From Candidatus Latescibacterota bacterium (GTDB taxonomy: Bacteria; Latescibacterota; UBA2968; UBA8231), in contig JAJDUT010000112.1 of assembly GCA_022826515.1 (NCBI GenBank), forward strand, positions 8,801 to 72,800: DNA of 64,000 nucleotides, given 5' to 3'. A program made the translations under genes and the position numbers. The notes under the pieces were generated by a model, which saw only the letters and a list, made by a program, of their open reading frames with translations, did no database searches and was not told where the DNA came from. Positions 17,018-26,574 of this stretch are shown piece by piece; position 1 is the first letter of the stretch, and every line of letters starts with the position of its first letter.

Positions 17018-17886
17018 ACATCCTCAACTTCGGCTCGCTCAACATCGACCTCGTCTATCAAGTCGAACACATCGCCCGCCCGGGCGAGACCATTTCCAGT
17101 TTAGCGCACCAAGTCTTTGCCGGCGGCAAGGGTGCGAATCAATCGGCCGCCCTTGCCCGCGCTGGCGCAAGTGTCTTTCACGCCGGCCAAGTCGGGCCGG
17201 ACGGGCAATGGCTGGTCGATAAATTGGCTGGACTGGGCGTGGATGTGCAGCACATCCGCGTCGGCGATGTCCCTACTGGCCAAGCTATTATCCAAGTTGA
17301 CCACCACGGCCAAAACAGTATTGTCCTCTTTGCCGGGGCCAATGCCGAAATAGACAGAGAGGCCATCGATGCGACCCTGTCCCTCTTTGGCGCGGGCGAC
17401 ATCCTACTGCTGCAAAACGAGATAAACGACGTCCCCTATATCATGGCCGCAGCCGCTAAACGAGAGCTACGCATCTGCTTAAATCCCGCGCCCTGCGACC
17501 CAGAGATACGCGATTACCCGCTCGAACTCGTCCATTGGCTCGTAGTCAACCAGACCGAGGCCCAAAGCCTCGTCGCTGAGGAGACTCCCGAACAGGCACT
17601 CGCCGTGCTTGCCGCTGCCTATCCACATGCCGCAATCGTCCTCACTCTCGGCGCAGCCGGCGTCCACTATCGCACCGACCGCGAGGAATTCCACCTTCCA
17701 GCGCCGCATGTCGAAGCGGTCGATACGACAGGTGCGGGAGACACCTTCATCGGCTATTTTCTCCAGGGCCTGACCGCCAGCATGACGGCGCGAGACGCTA
17801 TAGCCCGCGCGGTACAGGCCGCAGCCCTCTGCGTCACCCGTCCGGGAGCGATGGACTCAATCCCAGCCGCAAATGAAGTAGATTAA
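17014..17886 (+). CDS. PfkB-family carbohydrate kinase (ribokinase-like)
   Basis: This ATP-dependent sugar kinase (290 aa) has the two PfkB signatures: GGKGANQSAALARAG near residue 37 and DTTGAGDTFIGYF near 240, with the catalytic aspartate in GAGD. The N-terminus ILNFGSLNIDLVYQV is ribokinase-like. It could phosphorylate ribose or a 2-keto-3-deoxy sugar acid made by the neighbouring dehydratase. It is translationally coupled to the aldolase. Confidence 0.88.
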   Translation: MNILNFGSLNIDLVYQVEHIARPGETISSLAHQVFAGGKGANQSAALARAGASVFHAGQVGPDGQWLVDKLAGLGVDVQHIRVGDVPTGQAIIQVDHHGQNSIVLFAGANAEIDREAIDATLSLFGAGDILLLQNEINDVPYIMAAAAKRELRICLNPAPCDPEIRDYPLELVHWLVVNQTEAQSLVAEETPEQALAVLAAAYPHAAIVLTLGAAGVHYRTDREEFHLPAPHVEAVDTTGAGDTFIGYFLQGLTASMTARDAIARAVQAAALCVTRPGAMDSIPAANEVD

Positions 17887-17911
17887 ACCATTGTAGTAGA
17901 AAGGAATACAC

Positions 17912-18898
17912 ATGCCGAACATCATGCTCACCGCCCAGTTCCAAAACGCCGAATTCGCCTCCAGCGAGCGCGAACAGGGCCTCGAAAAGCTCCGCTCCCT
18001 AGGCACCATCATCCCGGAGCCAGCCGTCCTCACCGCCGAACACGCCCCCGGCCTGATCGCCTCTATCGCCAGTTCATCGGTCTATACAGACGAATTTTAC
18101 GAAGCGGCCGAGGATTTGCGCATCGTCGCCCGCTGGGGCGTCGGTTTTGACAAGGTCAATATCCCAGGGGCCACGCGCTACGGTGTGATCATCACCGTGA
18201 CGCCGGTTCACATGGACGCGGTCGCCGAATACGCCATCGCCCAGTGGATGGCCACCCTCAAACGGGTCTATACTCTCAATCACCTCTCCCACCGAGGCGA
18301 CTTCTCCATCATCCGCACCTATGAGGCCCAATACACCACCCTCGGCCTGTACGGCTGCGGCCGCATCGGCCAAGAGGTAGCCCAGCGCGCCGTGCCTCTC
18401 TTGGGCGAGGGCGGTCGCCTACTCATCTATGACACCCGCCCCGATATCGCCGACATCGCCGCCCAATACGGGGCCGAAGTCACCGACTCGCCCGAAACGC
18501 TCTTTCGCGAGAGCGACACGGTTTCTCTCCACGTCTCGGGCGACGAGACCATCGTCCACTACGACCTGCTCAGCCTGATGCAGCCCCACGCCTCGCTGAT
18601 CAATCCCTCGCGGGGCAACCTCGTCAACGACGAAGACGTCCACCGCGCCATTGAGGAGGAAAAACTCTATTACTACGTGGTTGACGATCCAGTCAACGAC
18701 ACCCGCGCCATCCACAAGGACCACCCGCGCATCATCTGCACCAACCACAACGCCGGCATCACGGTCGAATCCACCATGCGCCTCGACGCCAAAGGCATCG
18801 AACAAATCTCAGCCGCCATCGCCGGCCGCCAGCCCGAACACATCCTCAATCCAGAGGTCCTCGACCACCCACGGGTCAAAGCGTGGCTCAAGGAGTAA
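17912..18898 (+). CDS. D-isomer-specific 2-hydroxyacid dehydrogenase-like protein
   Basis: This 328-aa NAD-dependent dehydrogenase belongs to the phosphoglycerate/lactate dehydrogenase superfamily. The Rossmann loop is GLYGCGRIGQEVA. The substrate-binding arginine is in NPSRGNLVN and the catalytic histidine in TNHNAG. The glutamate that normally sits in a DVxxxEP motif is not obvious, since the segment reads VVDDPVNDTRAIHKD. The enzyme may have altered activity or use an aspartate. It ends 4 bases before the dehydratase start. Confidence 0.85.
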   Translation: MPNIMLTAQFQNAEFASSEREQGLEKLRSLGTIIPEPAVLTAEHAPGLIASIASSSVYTDEFYEAAEDLRIVARWGVGFDKVNIPGATRYGVIITVTPVHMDAVAEYAIAQWMATLKRVYTLNHLSHRGDFSIIRTYEAQYTTLGLYGCGRIGQEVAQRAVPLLGEGGRLLIYDTRPDIADIAAQYGAEVTDSPETLFRESDTVSLHVSGDETIVHYDLLSLMQPHASLINPSRGNLVNDEDVHRAIEEEKLYYYVVDDPVNDTRAIHKDHPRIICTNHNAGITVESTMRLDAKGIEQISAAIAGRQPEHILNPEVLDHPRVKAWLKE

Positions 18899-18902
18899 GG
18901 CT

Positions 18903-20033
18903 GTGAAAATAACCCGCTTCGACGTCACGCCGCTCAACAATCGCGGCCTCCTACTCCAAGTCGAAACCGACGCTGGCCTCACCGGCTTGGGCGCGCCCAT
19001 GAACTACGAACACGGCCGCACGGTGGAGCGGGCAATCCTCGACATGGGCGATTACCTGATTGGCCGCGACCCCCTGCAAATCGAAGACCACTGGCAGACC
19101 CTCTACCGCTCCAGCTACTCCCGCCAGATGCCGATCTTGTTGGCGGCTCTCAGCGGCATAGAAATGGCCTGTCTGGATATCTTAGGTAAAACTGCTAACT
19201 TACCCGTGTGGAAGCTATTAGGAGGATCAGTGCGCGAGAAAATTCGGGTCTATGGAGCGGCCGGAGGTGCCACCCCAGAGCAAGCCGCCCAAGCCGCCCG
19301 CCAGCGCGTCGAAGCAGGCTTTACAGCACTCAAAACCACCCCCTTCCCCAATCCCGTGCGCCCCATCGAGACCCCGGCGGGAATCGAGCGAGTCGTGTCC
19401 CTCATTGCGGCCATGCGCGAAGCCGTCGGCCCGGCCATCGACATCGCCATCGACTTCCACCGCGCCACCAGCCCGGCGTTGGCCAAAGTGCTCTTGCGCG
19501 AACTCGAGCCACTCAAGCCGCTCTTCGTCGAGGAGCCGACCCGTTCCACCGACAACATCGGCCCCCTGCTAGAACTGACGCGCTCGACCTCCATCCCCAT
19601 CGCCACCGGCGAGCGCTGCGCCACCCGTTGGGGCTTCCGCGAATTGTGCGAGCGCAAGGCCGCGGCCATCGTCCAACCCGACATCCGCCACTGCGGCGGC
19701 ATCCTCGAAATGAAGAAGATCGCCGCCTTAGCCGAAGTCCACGAAATCACCGTCGCGCCCCACAACGCCGCCGACCCCCTCGGCATCGTCGCCTCTGTAC
19801 ACGCGATGGCCGGTACGCCCAACTTCCTCATCATGGAATACGGCGGAGGCAGCGGCGAAGGGTTTTTCACCAACCCGTTGCAAATGCAGGATGGATTTGT
19901 GGAATTGCCCCAAGGGCCGGGGCTAGGCGTGGAGATCGACCCAGACGGTCTAGAGGCGGCTACCCACCGCGGCCCCTGGCGGCAGCGGACGATGCGCCGC
20001 CACCCAGAGGACGGCTCCTTCGCGGATTTTTAG
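18903..20033 (+). CDS. Enolase-superfamily sugar-acid dehydratase (galactonate dehydratase-like)
   Basis: This mandelate racemase/muconate-lactonizing family enzyme (376 aa) probably dehydrates an aldonic acid to a 2-keto-3-deoxy acid. Metal ligands lie in DIAIDFH, LFVEEP and ATGERCATRW. QPDIRHCGG and APHNAADPLG give the Asp-His dyad region, as in DgoD-like proteins. The usual KxK of the second strand reads ALKTTPFP. The start is GTG 18903; the frame is open from 18651 but overlaps the dehydrogenase. It ends the aldolase-kinase-dehydrogenase-dehydratase cluster. Confidence 0.88.
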   Translation: MKITRFDVTPLNNRGLLLQVETDAGLTGLGAPMNYEHGRTVERAILDMGDYLIGRDPLQIEDHWQTLYRSSYSRQMPILLAALSGIEMACLDILGKTANLPVWKLLGGSVREKIRVYGAAGGATPEQAAQAARQRVEAGFTALKTTPFPNPVRPIETPAGIERVVSLIAAMREAVGPAIDIAIDFHRATSPALAKVLLRELEPLKPLFVEEPTRSTDNIGPLLELTRSTSIPIATGERCATRWGFRELCERKAAAIVQPDIRHCGGILEMKKIAALAEVHEITVAPHNAADPLGIVASVHAMAGTPNFLIMEYGGGSGEGFFTNPLQMQDGFVELPQGPGLGVEIDPDGLEAATHRGPWRQRTMRRHPEDGSFADF

Positions 20034-20043
20034 CTGGCCGCAC

Positions 20044-21138
20044 TCACAGCGGCATGTATTCCAGCCCCAAAACCCGCTCGACAAACCAGCCCAGCCCGAA
20101 AAGCCCGATAAAGGCCGACACCACCAACACGACCGTCCGCTGATAGGACTGCCGACTGAGCCAAGCAATCAAGGGAAAAACGAGCGCGACAATAGCTACC
20201 TGGCCGATTTCCACGCCAGCGTTAAAGGCAAATAGCGAGGCGACCAGCCCCTTGGTCGGCAACCCCAACTCGCGCAGCACATTGGCGAAACCAAACCCGT
20301 GTACCAGCCCAAAGGCAAAGGTGATTATCCAGCGGTAATCCATGCGCTTGAGCCAGAAGTTCTCCACTGCGACGTACACGATGCTCAAGGCGATGCCGGC
20401 CTCGATCCACTGGCTCGGCAAGCGGACGATTTCGAGCGCCGCCAAGCAGAGGGTAATGCTGTGGGCAACGGTGAAGGCCGTGACGACCTTGACTAAAGTG
20501 AGTAGCCGGCCGCCCACCACAATCAGCGCCAGCAAAAACATGACGTGGTCGTAGCCGAGGAAAATGTGCTCCACCCCGAGCACCGTGAACTCGTATAGGT
20601 GGTCCCACAGCGACTTCTCTCCAGCGAAGGTCTGCTGCGGCGATTCCGCCGAAAACACGGCTTGGACGAGCGGCTGCCCGGGCAACATGACTTTGGCCAA
20701 GTTTTTGTGCGCGTCCCCAAAGCGCTCCGGCCAACCGACCCACACCTCCAGCTCGCTGACGGGTTCCTCTAACTCGGCGCTGAAGTACACGTTGGCAAAC
20801 ATATTGCCCTGATTGTCCGGGGTGATGTCTCCCCTGTCGCGCACGAGAGCGAGCGGCTCGCCGTTGGCCCGCAGGCGCATCTGCTCTTCGACAAAGGCGA
20901 ATACGTCGTCGAGGCCGGCCTCTATCTCTTCGTAGAACAGCAGGCTGTCCCCGTCTTGATCGATGCCGATTTTCAGGAGATCGAAATCGTCCATGCGCAC
21001 GCGCACTTTGAGCGCGGCGTCTTCCGCGATCAAATTCGTGTAACTGGTGTTGAGCTTGTGGGCGTGAACTGAACTGGGGGAAGCAAAAAACAGCAGGACG
21101 AATGCGAATGTGAGTATCAAACTAAGGCGTGTCTTCAT
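20044..21138 (-). CDS. HupE/UreJ_2-family membrane protein
   Basis: A 364-aa protein with signal peptide (MKTRLSLILTFAFVLLF...VHA), a 160-residue periplasmic domain, then about six to seven membrane helices. The membrane part carries GVEHIFLGYDHVMFLLAL, FTVAHSITL and FGLVHGFGFAN, the histidine-bearing motifs of HupE/UreJ_2 proteins linked to nickel or cobalt handling. The first helical motif has several His/Asp that could coordinate metal. Its start overlaps the cytochrome gene by 17 bases. It closes the pst-pho operon, which is an unusual place. Confidence 0.8.
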   Translation of the reverse strand: MKTRLSLILTFAFVLLFFASPSSVHAHKLNTSYTNLIAEDAALKVRVRMDDFDLLKIGIDQDGDSLLFYEEIEAGLDDVFAFVEEQMRLRANGEPLALVRDRGDITPDNQGNMFANVYFSAELEEPVSELEVWVGWPERFGDAHKNLAKVMLPGQPLVQAVFSAESPQQTFAGEKSLWDHLYEFTVLGVEHIFLGYDHVMFLLALIVVGGRLLTLVKVVTAFTVAHSITLCLAALEIVRLPSQWIEAGIALSIVYVAVENFWLKRMDYRWIITFAFGLVHGFGFANVLRELGLPTKGLVASLFAFNAGVEIGQVAIVALVFPLIAWLSRQSYQRTVVLVVSAFIGLFGLGWFVERVLGLEYMPL

Positions 21139-21505
21139 TTTCTTTCTTTAGCAAAGAGCGGATATAAGCAGCAATCTGCTCGCGTTCCTCCGCCGAGAGA
21201 TGTGCATAGCCCGGCATGGAAGTACCGGGCATTCCCTTCTGAATCGTGCGGGCGATGGCGGCCTTGCTGTGGCCGTTTTTATAGGCTCCGGGATCGCGAA
21301 AATCGCGCGGGGGCGGCTTGAGGGTTGCCGCGATCTGACCATCGCCGCGACCGTCCGGGCCGTGGCACACCGCACACCCATTGCGCGTAAAGAGGGCCTT
21401 GCCCTGTGCCACCGCGCCGTCGTCGCTTTCCCCAGCGCAGCCAGCCACCAAAGCAGCCAACGCCCAGCGCAATATCGCGGTTTTAACCGCGGCTTTGCAA
21501 TTCAA
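21122..21505 (-). CDS. Class I cytochrome c lipoprotein
   Basis: A small monoheme cytochrome c (127 aa). GCAVCHG is the heme site and GTSMPGYAH supplies the axial methionine. A hydrophobic leader ends in LVAGC, a plausible lipobox, so it is probably membrane-anchored in the periplasm. The start is a TTG at 21505 inside the end of phoR; an internal TTG a few codons on is possible. It overlaps both phoR and the HupE-like gene, so its expression should follow phosphate starvation. Its redox partner is unknown. Confidence 0.8.
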   Translation of the reverse strand: MNCKAAVKTAILRWALAALVAGCAGESDDGAVAQGKALFTRNGCAVCHGPDGRGDGQIAATLKPPPRDFRDPGAYKNGHSKAAIARTIQKGMPGTSMPGYAHLSAEEREQIAAYIRSLLKKENEDTP

Positions 21506-22793
21506 AGCTGAAGGTCGTCCCCGCCCCTAACTTGCTCTGTACGGACACTTGCTCACCGTGAACCTCGGCAATGTGGCGCACGATAGACAAGCCCAAGCCC
21601 GTGCCGCCGAGATCGCGCGAGCGCCCTTTGTCAACCCGGTAGAAGCGCTCGAAAATCCGCCCCAAGTCCTCGGAGGGAATGCCAATGCCGGTATCTTCGA
21701 CGTAAATCGCTAGGCGACCACCACCCTCTACGGGCCGCGTGTCAATGCGGACTTTCCCACCAGCGGGCGTGTATTTGACGGCGTTGTCGAGCAAGTTGAT
21801 TAGGGCCTGTTCAATCAATTTGGGATCGCAGATCACTTGGACAGACGGCGGAATGTCGCAGTGAATGGCGATTTGTTTTTGCGCGGCCGCTTGGCTGAGC
21901 GAACCAACGGACGTATCGACCAAAGGCTTTAGCTCACAAGGAATCAGCTCGACTTCCAGTTGATCGGACTCCAGCCGCGACAGGTCGAGCAAGTCGCCGA
22001 GCAAGTGCGTCAAGCGGTCGGCGTGATTCTCAATGATGCCGGTAAAGCGGCGCGCCGTTGCCCGGTCGTCAACGGCACCATCGGATAAAATTTCGGCATA
22101 GCCCTTAATGGCTGTCAATGGCGTGCACAACTCGTGCGACACATTGGCCACAAAGTCGCGGCGCATCCGCTCTAGTTGGCGCAGGCGCGTAATATCGTAG
22201 AGCACCGCCACCGCGCCGATGCACTCGTTCCCTTCAAAGACCGGGGCGACCTGCATGTCCAAATGGCGCTCCGGCGCTCCGGTCAGCTCCACTTCCATTG
22301 CTCGCCGTCGGCCTTCGGCCAAACATCCGGCCAGCGCGTCTTGGATGGCTGCGTAGCGCACAACCTCGGCGGTCAACAACCCCTCTAGCGGCGGGTCTAA
22401 GCCAAACAGGTTGGCCAGCGCCTTGTTGGCCAGCACCACCCGACCATCGCGATCGACGACCAAGATGGCCTCGGTAATGCTTTCGAGGATGACCTCTAAG
22501 CGATTGTTTTCGCTCTCTAGCTGACCGACGCGCTGTTGAACGCGCTCGGCGAGTTCCTCTAGTGGACGCGCCAACTCGGGATGGAACGCCTCCAGCCAAG
22601 CCGAGTCGCCGGGGGCCGCTTTGTCGAGCTGGTACAACCGCTCTCCCTGCCGACGGGCCGTGCGGCCCCAGAACCAAATTTGGCCGCCAGTCCAAAGCGC
22701 GGCCAACACAAGTGCGAGTGCGATGTGACCACTCCACGAGACGAGCGAGACCAACAGCGCGTTGCCGAGGAGTAACATCCACCCGAAGTGCAC
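21483..22793 (-). CDS. phoR: Phosphate-regulon sensor histidine kinase
   Basis: This membrane-bound kinase (436 aa from GTG 22793) pairs with PhoB. Two membrane helices lie at the N-terminus (WMLLLGNALLVSLVS, then IALALVLAALW). A PAS domain (ILVVDRDGRVVLANKALAN) precedes the kinase core. H-box is HELCTPLTAIKG, where the common arginine is cysteine. N-box NLLDNAVKYT, G1 DTGIGIPSEDLG and G2 GGTGLGLSIV are intact. It lacks a large periplasmic sensor, as in E. coli PhoR, so it likely senses through PstSCAB-PhoU. GAGAGGGA lies just upstream of the GTG. Confidence 0.9.
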   Translation of the reverse strand: MHFGWMLLLGNALLVSLVSWSGHIALALVLAALWTGGQIWFWGRTARRQGERLYQLDKAAPGDSAWLEAFHPELARPLEELAERVQQRVGQLESENNRLEVILESITEAILVVDRDGRVVLANKALANLFGLDPPLEGLLTAEVVRYAAIQDALAGCLAEGRRRAMEVELTGAPERHLDMQVAPVFEGNECIGAVAVLYDITRLRQLERMRRDFVANVSHELCTPLTAIKGYAEILSDGAVDDRATARRFTGIIENHADRLTHLLGDLLDLSRLESDQLEVELIPCELKPLVDTSVGSLSQAAAQKQIAIHCDIPPSVQVICDPKLIEQALINLLDNAVKYTPAGGKVRIDTRPVEGGGRLAIYVEDTGIGIPSEDLGRIFERFYRVDKGRSRDLGGTGLGLSIVRHIAEVHGEQVSVQSKLGAGTTFSFELQSRG

Positions 22794-22794
22794 C

Positions 22795-23487
22795 CTATCG
22801 TCCCTCTCGGCGAAAGCGATAGCCCATGCCGCGCACGGTTTCGACCATCTCGGCGGCCGTCCCGAGCTTTTCCCGCAGGCGGCGGATGTGGGTGTCAACC
22901 GTGCGGCGATAGCCAACGTATTCGTAGCCCCACACCACCTTGAGCAACTCCTCGCGCGACTGCACCCGCCCGCGCCGCTGCGCGAGGGTCGTCAAGAGCT
23001 TGAACTCGGTCGCCGTCAGATCGATGGGATCGCTGTCGAGTTGCACCTGACATCCCACCGGATCAATGGCCAAGGGCCCGGCCACGATCTGCGCGTCTTC
23101 CGCTTCGCCGCGGCCTTGGACGCGACGCAAGATGGCGCGGATGCGCAAGACGAGCTCGCGCGGAGAAAAGGGCTTGACCAAGTAATCATCTGCGCCCAAT
23201 TCCAAGCCGACGATGCGGTCGATCTCTCCGGCTCGTGCCGTCAGCATCAAGACCGGTATGTCCTTAGTACGGGGATTTTGCTTGAGCAGGCGGCAAACCT
23301 CTAAGCCGCCAATGCCCGGCAGCATCAAATCCAAAACCACGAGGCAAACCGGCTCTTGCTCAACCGCGCTCAGGGCCTGCTCTTCGTCCTCGGCTGGCAC
23401 GACGGCAAAACCGGACTGTTCTAGATGGTACGAGACCAAGGCGAGAATATCGGGCTCGTCCTCGACGACTAGGATTTTGTCGTTCAT
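22795..23487 (-). CDS. phoB: Phosphate-regulon response regulator
   Basis: This OmpR-class regulator is 230 aa. The receiver domain has ILVVEDEP, phosphoacceptor LVVLDLMLPG and conserved lysine in DDYLVKPFSPRE. The C-terminal winged helix ends VDTHIRRLREKLG and GMGYRF. It should bind the 11-bp-spaced repeats found at 30935-31049. The ATG at 23487 overlaps the phoU stop (ATGA). An upstream start at 23508 would lie inside phoU and is not preferred. Confidence 0.94.
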   Translation of the reverse strand: MNDKILVVEDEPDILALVSYHLEQSGFAVVPAEDEEQALSAVEQEPVCLVVLDLMLPGIGGLEVCRLLKQNPRTKDIPVLMLTARAGEIDRIVGLELGADDYLVKPFSPRELVLRIRAILRRVQGRGEAEDAQIVAGPLAIDPVGCQVQLDSDPIDLTATEFKLLTTLAQRRGRVQSREELLKVVWGYEYVGYRRTVDTHIRRLREKLGTAAEMVETVRGMGYRFRREGR

Positions 23488-24173
23488 GCGTCCTTTTCCT
23501 CCCACCATTCTTCTTTTTGATGCCGCACGATGCGCCCCTCCACGAGGAACGCCACGTTCTCGGCGATGTTGGAGGCGTGATCGCCGATCCTTTCGAGGTG
23601 CCGCGACACCAAGATCAGGTAGATGCCGCGGTCGATGGTGTCCGGCCCAATCGACGGTGCGTGCATGTACGTGAGCAACTCGCGAAAAATCTGGTCGCGC
23701 AACAGGTCGAGCTCCTCGTCGCGCTGACCAACGGCGCGCGCCAAGTCCACATCGCGGCGCACGAACGCGTCGAGGGCATCCTTGACCATGCCTTGGGCCA
23801 ATTCGGACATCCGCGGTATGTCGATCAGCGGCTTGAGCAGCGGCATCTTGTTGAGTACCTCGGCGCGTTGGACGATGTTGACAGCTTCGTCGTTGATGCG
23901 TTCTAGGTCTTCGTTGATTTTTAGGATGCAGGCCAACAGCCGCAGGTCGCTGGCCATCGGCCCTTGGGTTGCAAACACCTTCAAACAGGACTCCTCAATG
24001 CCGATTTCCCAATCGTCGATCTTTTTCCCCCCCTCAAGCACTACTTGCACCAGTTCGTCGTCGCGATCCACGAGGGCGCGCACGGCCTGCTCAATGGACT
24101 CCTCGACGGCCCCGCTCATTTTTAACAAGTCCTGTTTGAGCTCGTCTAATTGCTGGTCGAATCTTCGTTCCAT
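23484..24173 (-). CDS. phoU: Phosphate transport regulator
   Basis: This 229-aa all-helical protein has two PhoU repeats; metal-binding-like motifs such as EDLERINDEAVNI and HLERIGDHASNIAENV are visible. PhoU links the PstSCAB transporter state to PhoR and represses the regulon when phosphate is plentiful. It sits between pstB (14 bases) and phoB (4-base overlap), the classical order. Confidence 0.95.
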   Translation of the reverse strand: MERRFDQQLDELKQDLLKMSGAVEESIEQAVRALVDRDDELVQVVLEGGKKIDDWEIGIEESCLKVFATQGPMASDLRLLACILKINEDLERINDEAVNIVQRAEVLNKMPLLKPLIDIPRMSELAQGMVKDALDAFVRRDVDLARAVGQRDEELDLLRDQIFRELLTYMHAPSIGPDTIDRGIYLILVSRHLERIGDHASNIAENVAFLVEGRIVRHQKEEWWEEKDA

Positions 24174-24187
24174 GGCACCTTCCTCCC

Positions 24188-24970
24188 TCAGCCAAAGCGG
24201 CCGGTTACGTAGTCTTCGGTCTGTTTGTTACGGGGGTTGGTAAACATGTCTTCGGTCTGGCTGAATTCGATCAAGGAGCCCAGATAGTAGAAGGCCGTAT
24301 AGGTCGAAATCCGCGCCGCCTGTTGCAGATTGTGCGTGACGACGATGATGGTGTAATCGGACTTCAGCTCGGTGATCGTCTCCTCGACCCGCGCAGTGGC
24401 AATCGGGTCCAGCGCCGAGCACGGCTCGTCCATCAGCACCACCTCCGGCTCGACGGCGAGGGTGCGCGCGATGCACAGCCGCTGCTGCTGGCCGCCGGAC
24501 AAGCTCAGCGCGTTGTCCTTGATCCGGTCCTTGACCTCGTCCCACAGCGCCGCGGCCTTCAGGCTTTTTTCCACGGCCTCGTCGAGCACCCAACGGCGGT
24601 TTTCCCCGGCGACGCGCAGGCCATAGGCCACGTTCTCGTAGATGGATTTGGGGAAGGGATTGGACTTTTGGAACACCATGCCCACCCGCCGCCGCAAGTC
24701 GATTACATCGCAATCGGGCGCGTAAATATCGCGACCGCTGACCCGCACCGAGCCTTCAATGCGCGCGGATTCGACCAAGTCGTTGAGGCGATTGAAGCAA
24801 CGCAAGAGCGTCGATTTACCGCAGCCCGAAGGCCCGATAAACGCAGTCACCTCGCGCTCGTGAATGCTCAGATCAATGTCGTGCAGGGCCTGAGTCTCGC
24901 CGTAGAACATATTCAGGTTTTCCACCTCGACGATGGAATTTGCCTGGTCCGAGGCTAAGGGTTTGCTCAT
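24188..24970 (-). CDS. pstB: Phosphate ABC transporter ATP-binding protein
   Basis: The cytoplasmic ATPase of the Pst phosphate importer is 260 aa. Walker [11 protein letters not shown]-loop VFQKSNPFP (phosphate-specific), signature LSGGQQQRL, Walker [14 protein letters not shown] and switch histidine VTHN are all intact. The start is ATG 24970, with AGGAG 5 bases upstream. An open frame continues upstream through pstA but is out of context. Confidence 0.96.
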   Translation of the reverse strand: MSKPLASDQANSIVEVENLNMFYGETQALHDIDLSIHEREVTAFIGPSGCGKSTLLRCFNRLNDLVESARIEGSVRVSGRDIYAPDCDVIDLRRRVGMVFQKSNPFPKSIYENVAYGLRVAGENRRWVLDEAVEKSLKAAALWDEVKDRIKDNALSLSGGQQQRLCIARTLAVEPEVVLMDEPCSALDPIATARVEETITELKSDYTIIVVTHNLQQAARISTYTAFYYLGSLIEFSQTEDMFTNPRNKQTEDYVTGRFG

Positions 24971-24978
24971 GGCATCTC

Positions 24979-26574
24979 CTAAAAGGCCGCCGAGGCGTAT
25001 TTCTTGCGCAATTTGTTGCGGACGATAATCGCCGTCAAGTTCAGGAGCAGTACAATAGTCAACAACAGCAGGGCTGTGGTGTACACCATGGGGCGGGCCG
25101 CCTCCACGTTGGGCGACTGGAAGCCCACGTCGTAGATGTGGAAGCCCAAGTGCATAAACTTGCGCTCCAAGTGGAAAAATGGCGCGAACGCATCGAGCGG
25201 CAAGTCCGGCGCTAGTTTGACGACGCCAGTGATCATTAGCGGTGCGACCTCGCCGGCCCCGCGCGCCGTGGCCAAGATGACGCCCGTGAGAATGCCCGGC
25301 AGAGCACTGGGCAGCACCACGCTCCAAATCATCTGAAATTTGGTCGCCCCCAAAGCCAGCGCGCCTTCGCGCATCTCACGGGGCACGGCCGCCAAGCTCT
25401 CTTCCGTGGCAACGATGACGACCGGCACCGTTAGCAGGGCGAGCGTCAGCGAGGCCCAGAGAATGCCACCGGTGCCAAAGGTGGGCGTCGGCAGGGCATC
25501 CGCGTAAAAGAGCTGGTCAATGCTGCCGCCGATGCCGTATACAAAAAACCCCAAGCCAAACATGCCAAAGACAATCGAAGGCACGCCCGCCAAGTTGTTG
25601 ACCGCAATCCGCACGAGGCGCACCAAAAGGCCCTGCCGGGCGTACTCGCGCAGGTAGAGCGCCGCGAGGATCCCAAAGGGCACGGCCGCCAAGCTCATTA
25701 GCATCACCATCATCACCGTGCCAAACAGCGCGGGGAATATGCCGCCCTCAGTGTTGGATTCGCGCGGCTCGCCCGCCACGAACTCCCAGCCCTTGGACAG
25801 ATAGGTCTGCACCTTGGCCCAAAAGCTCATCAAATTGGGTCGATAGGCGCGAACGATAGCCGCCACTGCGACGCGGCGCGTCTCACCCCCGGCCAGCGCG
25901 ACTTCCACCTCCCAGCGTTCCTGCTGCTCCCGCAACTCGTCCAAGCGGCCAGACAGGGCCTCGTGCTCGTCCCATAGGGCCTGGCGACGCACCTCAATTG
26001 CAGTCAGTTGGGCGTCATTTTGCTCGCGCTGCAAGCGCCGCTCCTGCCGGCGCAAGTCATCTATAGCGCGGTTGAGCTTGTCCAGCTCGCCGCGCTCCAA
26101 GGTGTGAATGCGCTCGTCCAGCTCGCCGACCTGGTCCAGCAGTTCCTGTAAGACCTCCCAGACCCCCACCTCTTTTGCCAGCAGCCGCTCCTCCTCGTAC
26201 AAAGCTGCGATAAAGCCGTGCGTATCGCCCCACTCGACTCGCTCAAAGACCACGGCCTCGGCTGGCCTTTCGCGCTCGGCAATCGCGTCTTCATCCACCC
26301 AGCGAAAGTCTTGACCATACGCATCGCGGTTGCCGACCTTTAGCTGCACCCGATAGTGTCCTGCGGCCCCGGGAATGGGCTGGCGATCCATCAGTTTGCC
26401 CATGACCGGCGGACCGTCTTTGAGGCGCAACAGGGTCAAATCCTGCGGCCAGAACACGCCCGCGCCATTATAGACAATGATCCCCACCAAGCCGGCGATC
26501 ATCGCCAAGCACAGGGCCAACGCCCCGCCCGTAAGCCAGATAAAAGGGTCGCCCCGCTGCCAGAATTTCATCAC
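24979..26574 (-). CDS. pstA: Phosphate ABC transporter permease, long form
   Basis: At 531 aa this PstA is nearly twice the E. coli length. An N-terminal helix ([21 protein letters not shown]) is followed by a periplasmic insert of roughly 230 residues. That insert contains a coiled-coil-like stretch (about 135-220; [32 protein letters not shown]). The permease core then follows with the EAA-type loop around [16 protein letters not shown]. It overlaps pstC by 4 bases. Long PstA/PstC pairs occur in some proteobacteria; the insert's role is not known. Confidence 0.92.
   Translation of the reverse strand: MMKFWQRGDPFIWLTGGALALCLAMIAGLVGIIVYNGAGVFWPQDLTLLRLKDGPPVMGKLMDRQPIPGAAGHYRVQLKVGNRDAYGQDFRWVDEDAIAERERPAEAVVFERVEWGDTHGFIAALYEEERLLAKEVGVWEVLQELLDQVGELDERIHTLERGELDKLNRAIDDLRRQERRLQREQNDAQLTAIEVRRQALWDEHEALSGRLDELREQQERWEVEVALAGGETRRVAVAAIVRAYRPNLMSFWAKVQTYLSKGWEFVAGEPRESNTEGGIFPALFGTVMMVMLMSLAAVPFGILAALYLREYARQGLLVRLVRIAVNNLAGVPSIVFGMFGLGFFVYGIGGSIDQLFYADALPTPTFGTGGILWASLTLALLTVPVVIVATEESLAAVPREMREGALALGATKFQMIWSVVLPSALPGILTGVILATARGAGEVAPLMITGVVKLAPDLPLDAFAPFFHLERKFMHLGFHIYDVGFQSPNVEAARPMVYTTALLLLTIVLLLNLTAIIVRNKLRKKYASAAF

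Noticed and set aside
18651..18902. N-terminal extension of the dehydratase
   Set aside because: Lies inside the hydroxyacid dehydrogenase gene and reads as low-complexity Ser/Thr/Pro; GTG 18903 starts the domain.
21484..21499. Inverted repeat at the phoR stop as a terminator
   Set aside because: No T-run follows on the minus strand and the cytochrome gene begins across it, so termination is unlikely.
24971..25327. N-terminal extension of pstB
   Set aside because: It overlaps pstA, has no family similarity and the ATG at 24970 has a good ribosome-binding site.
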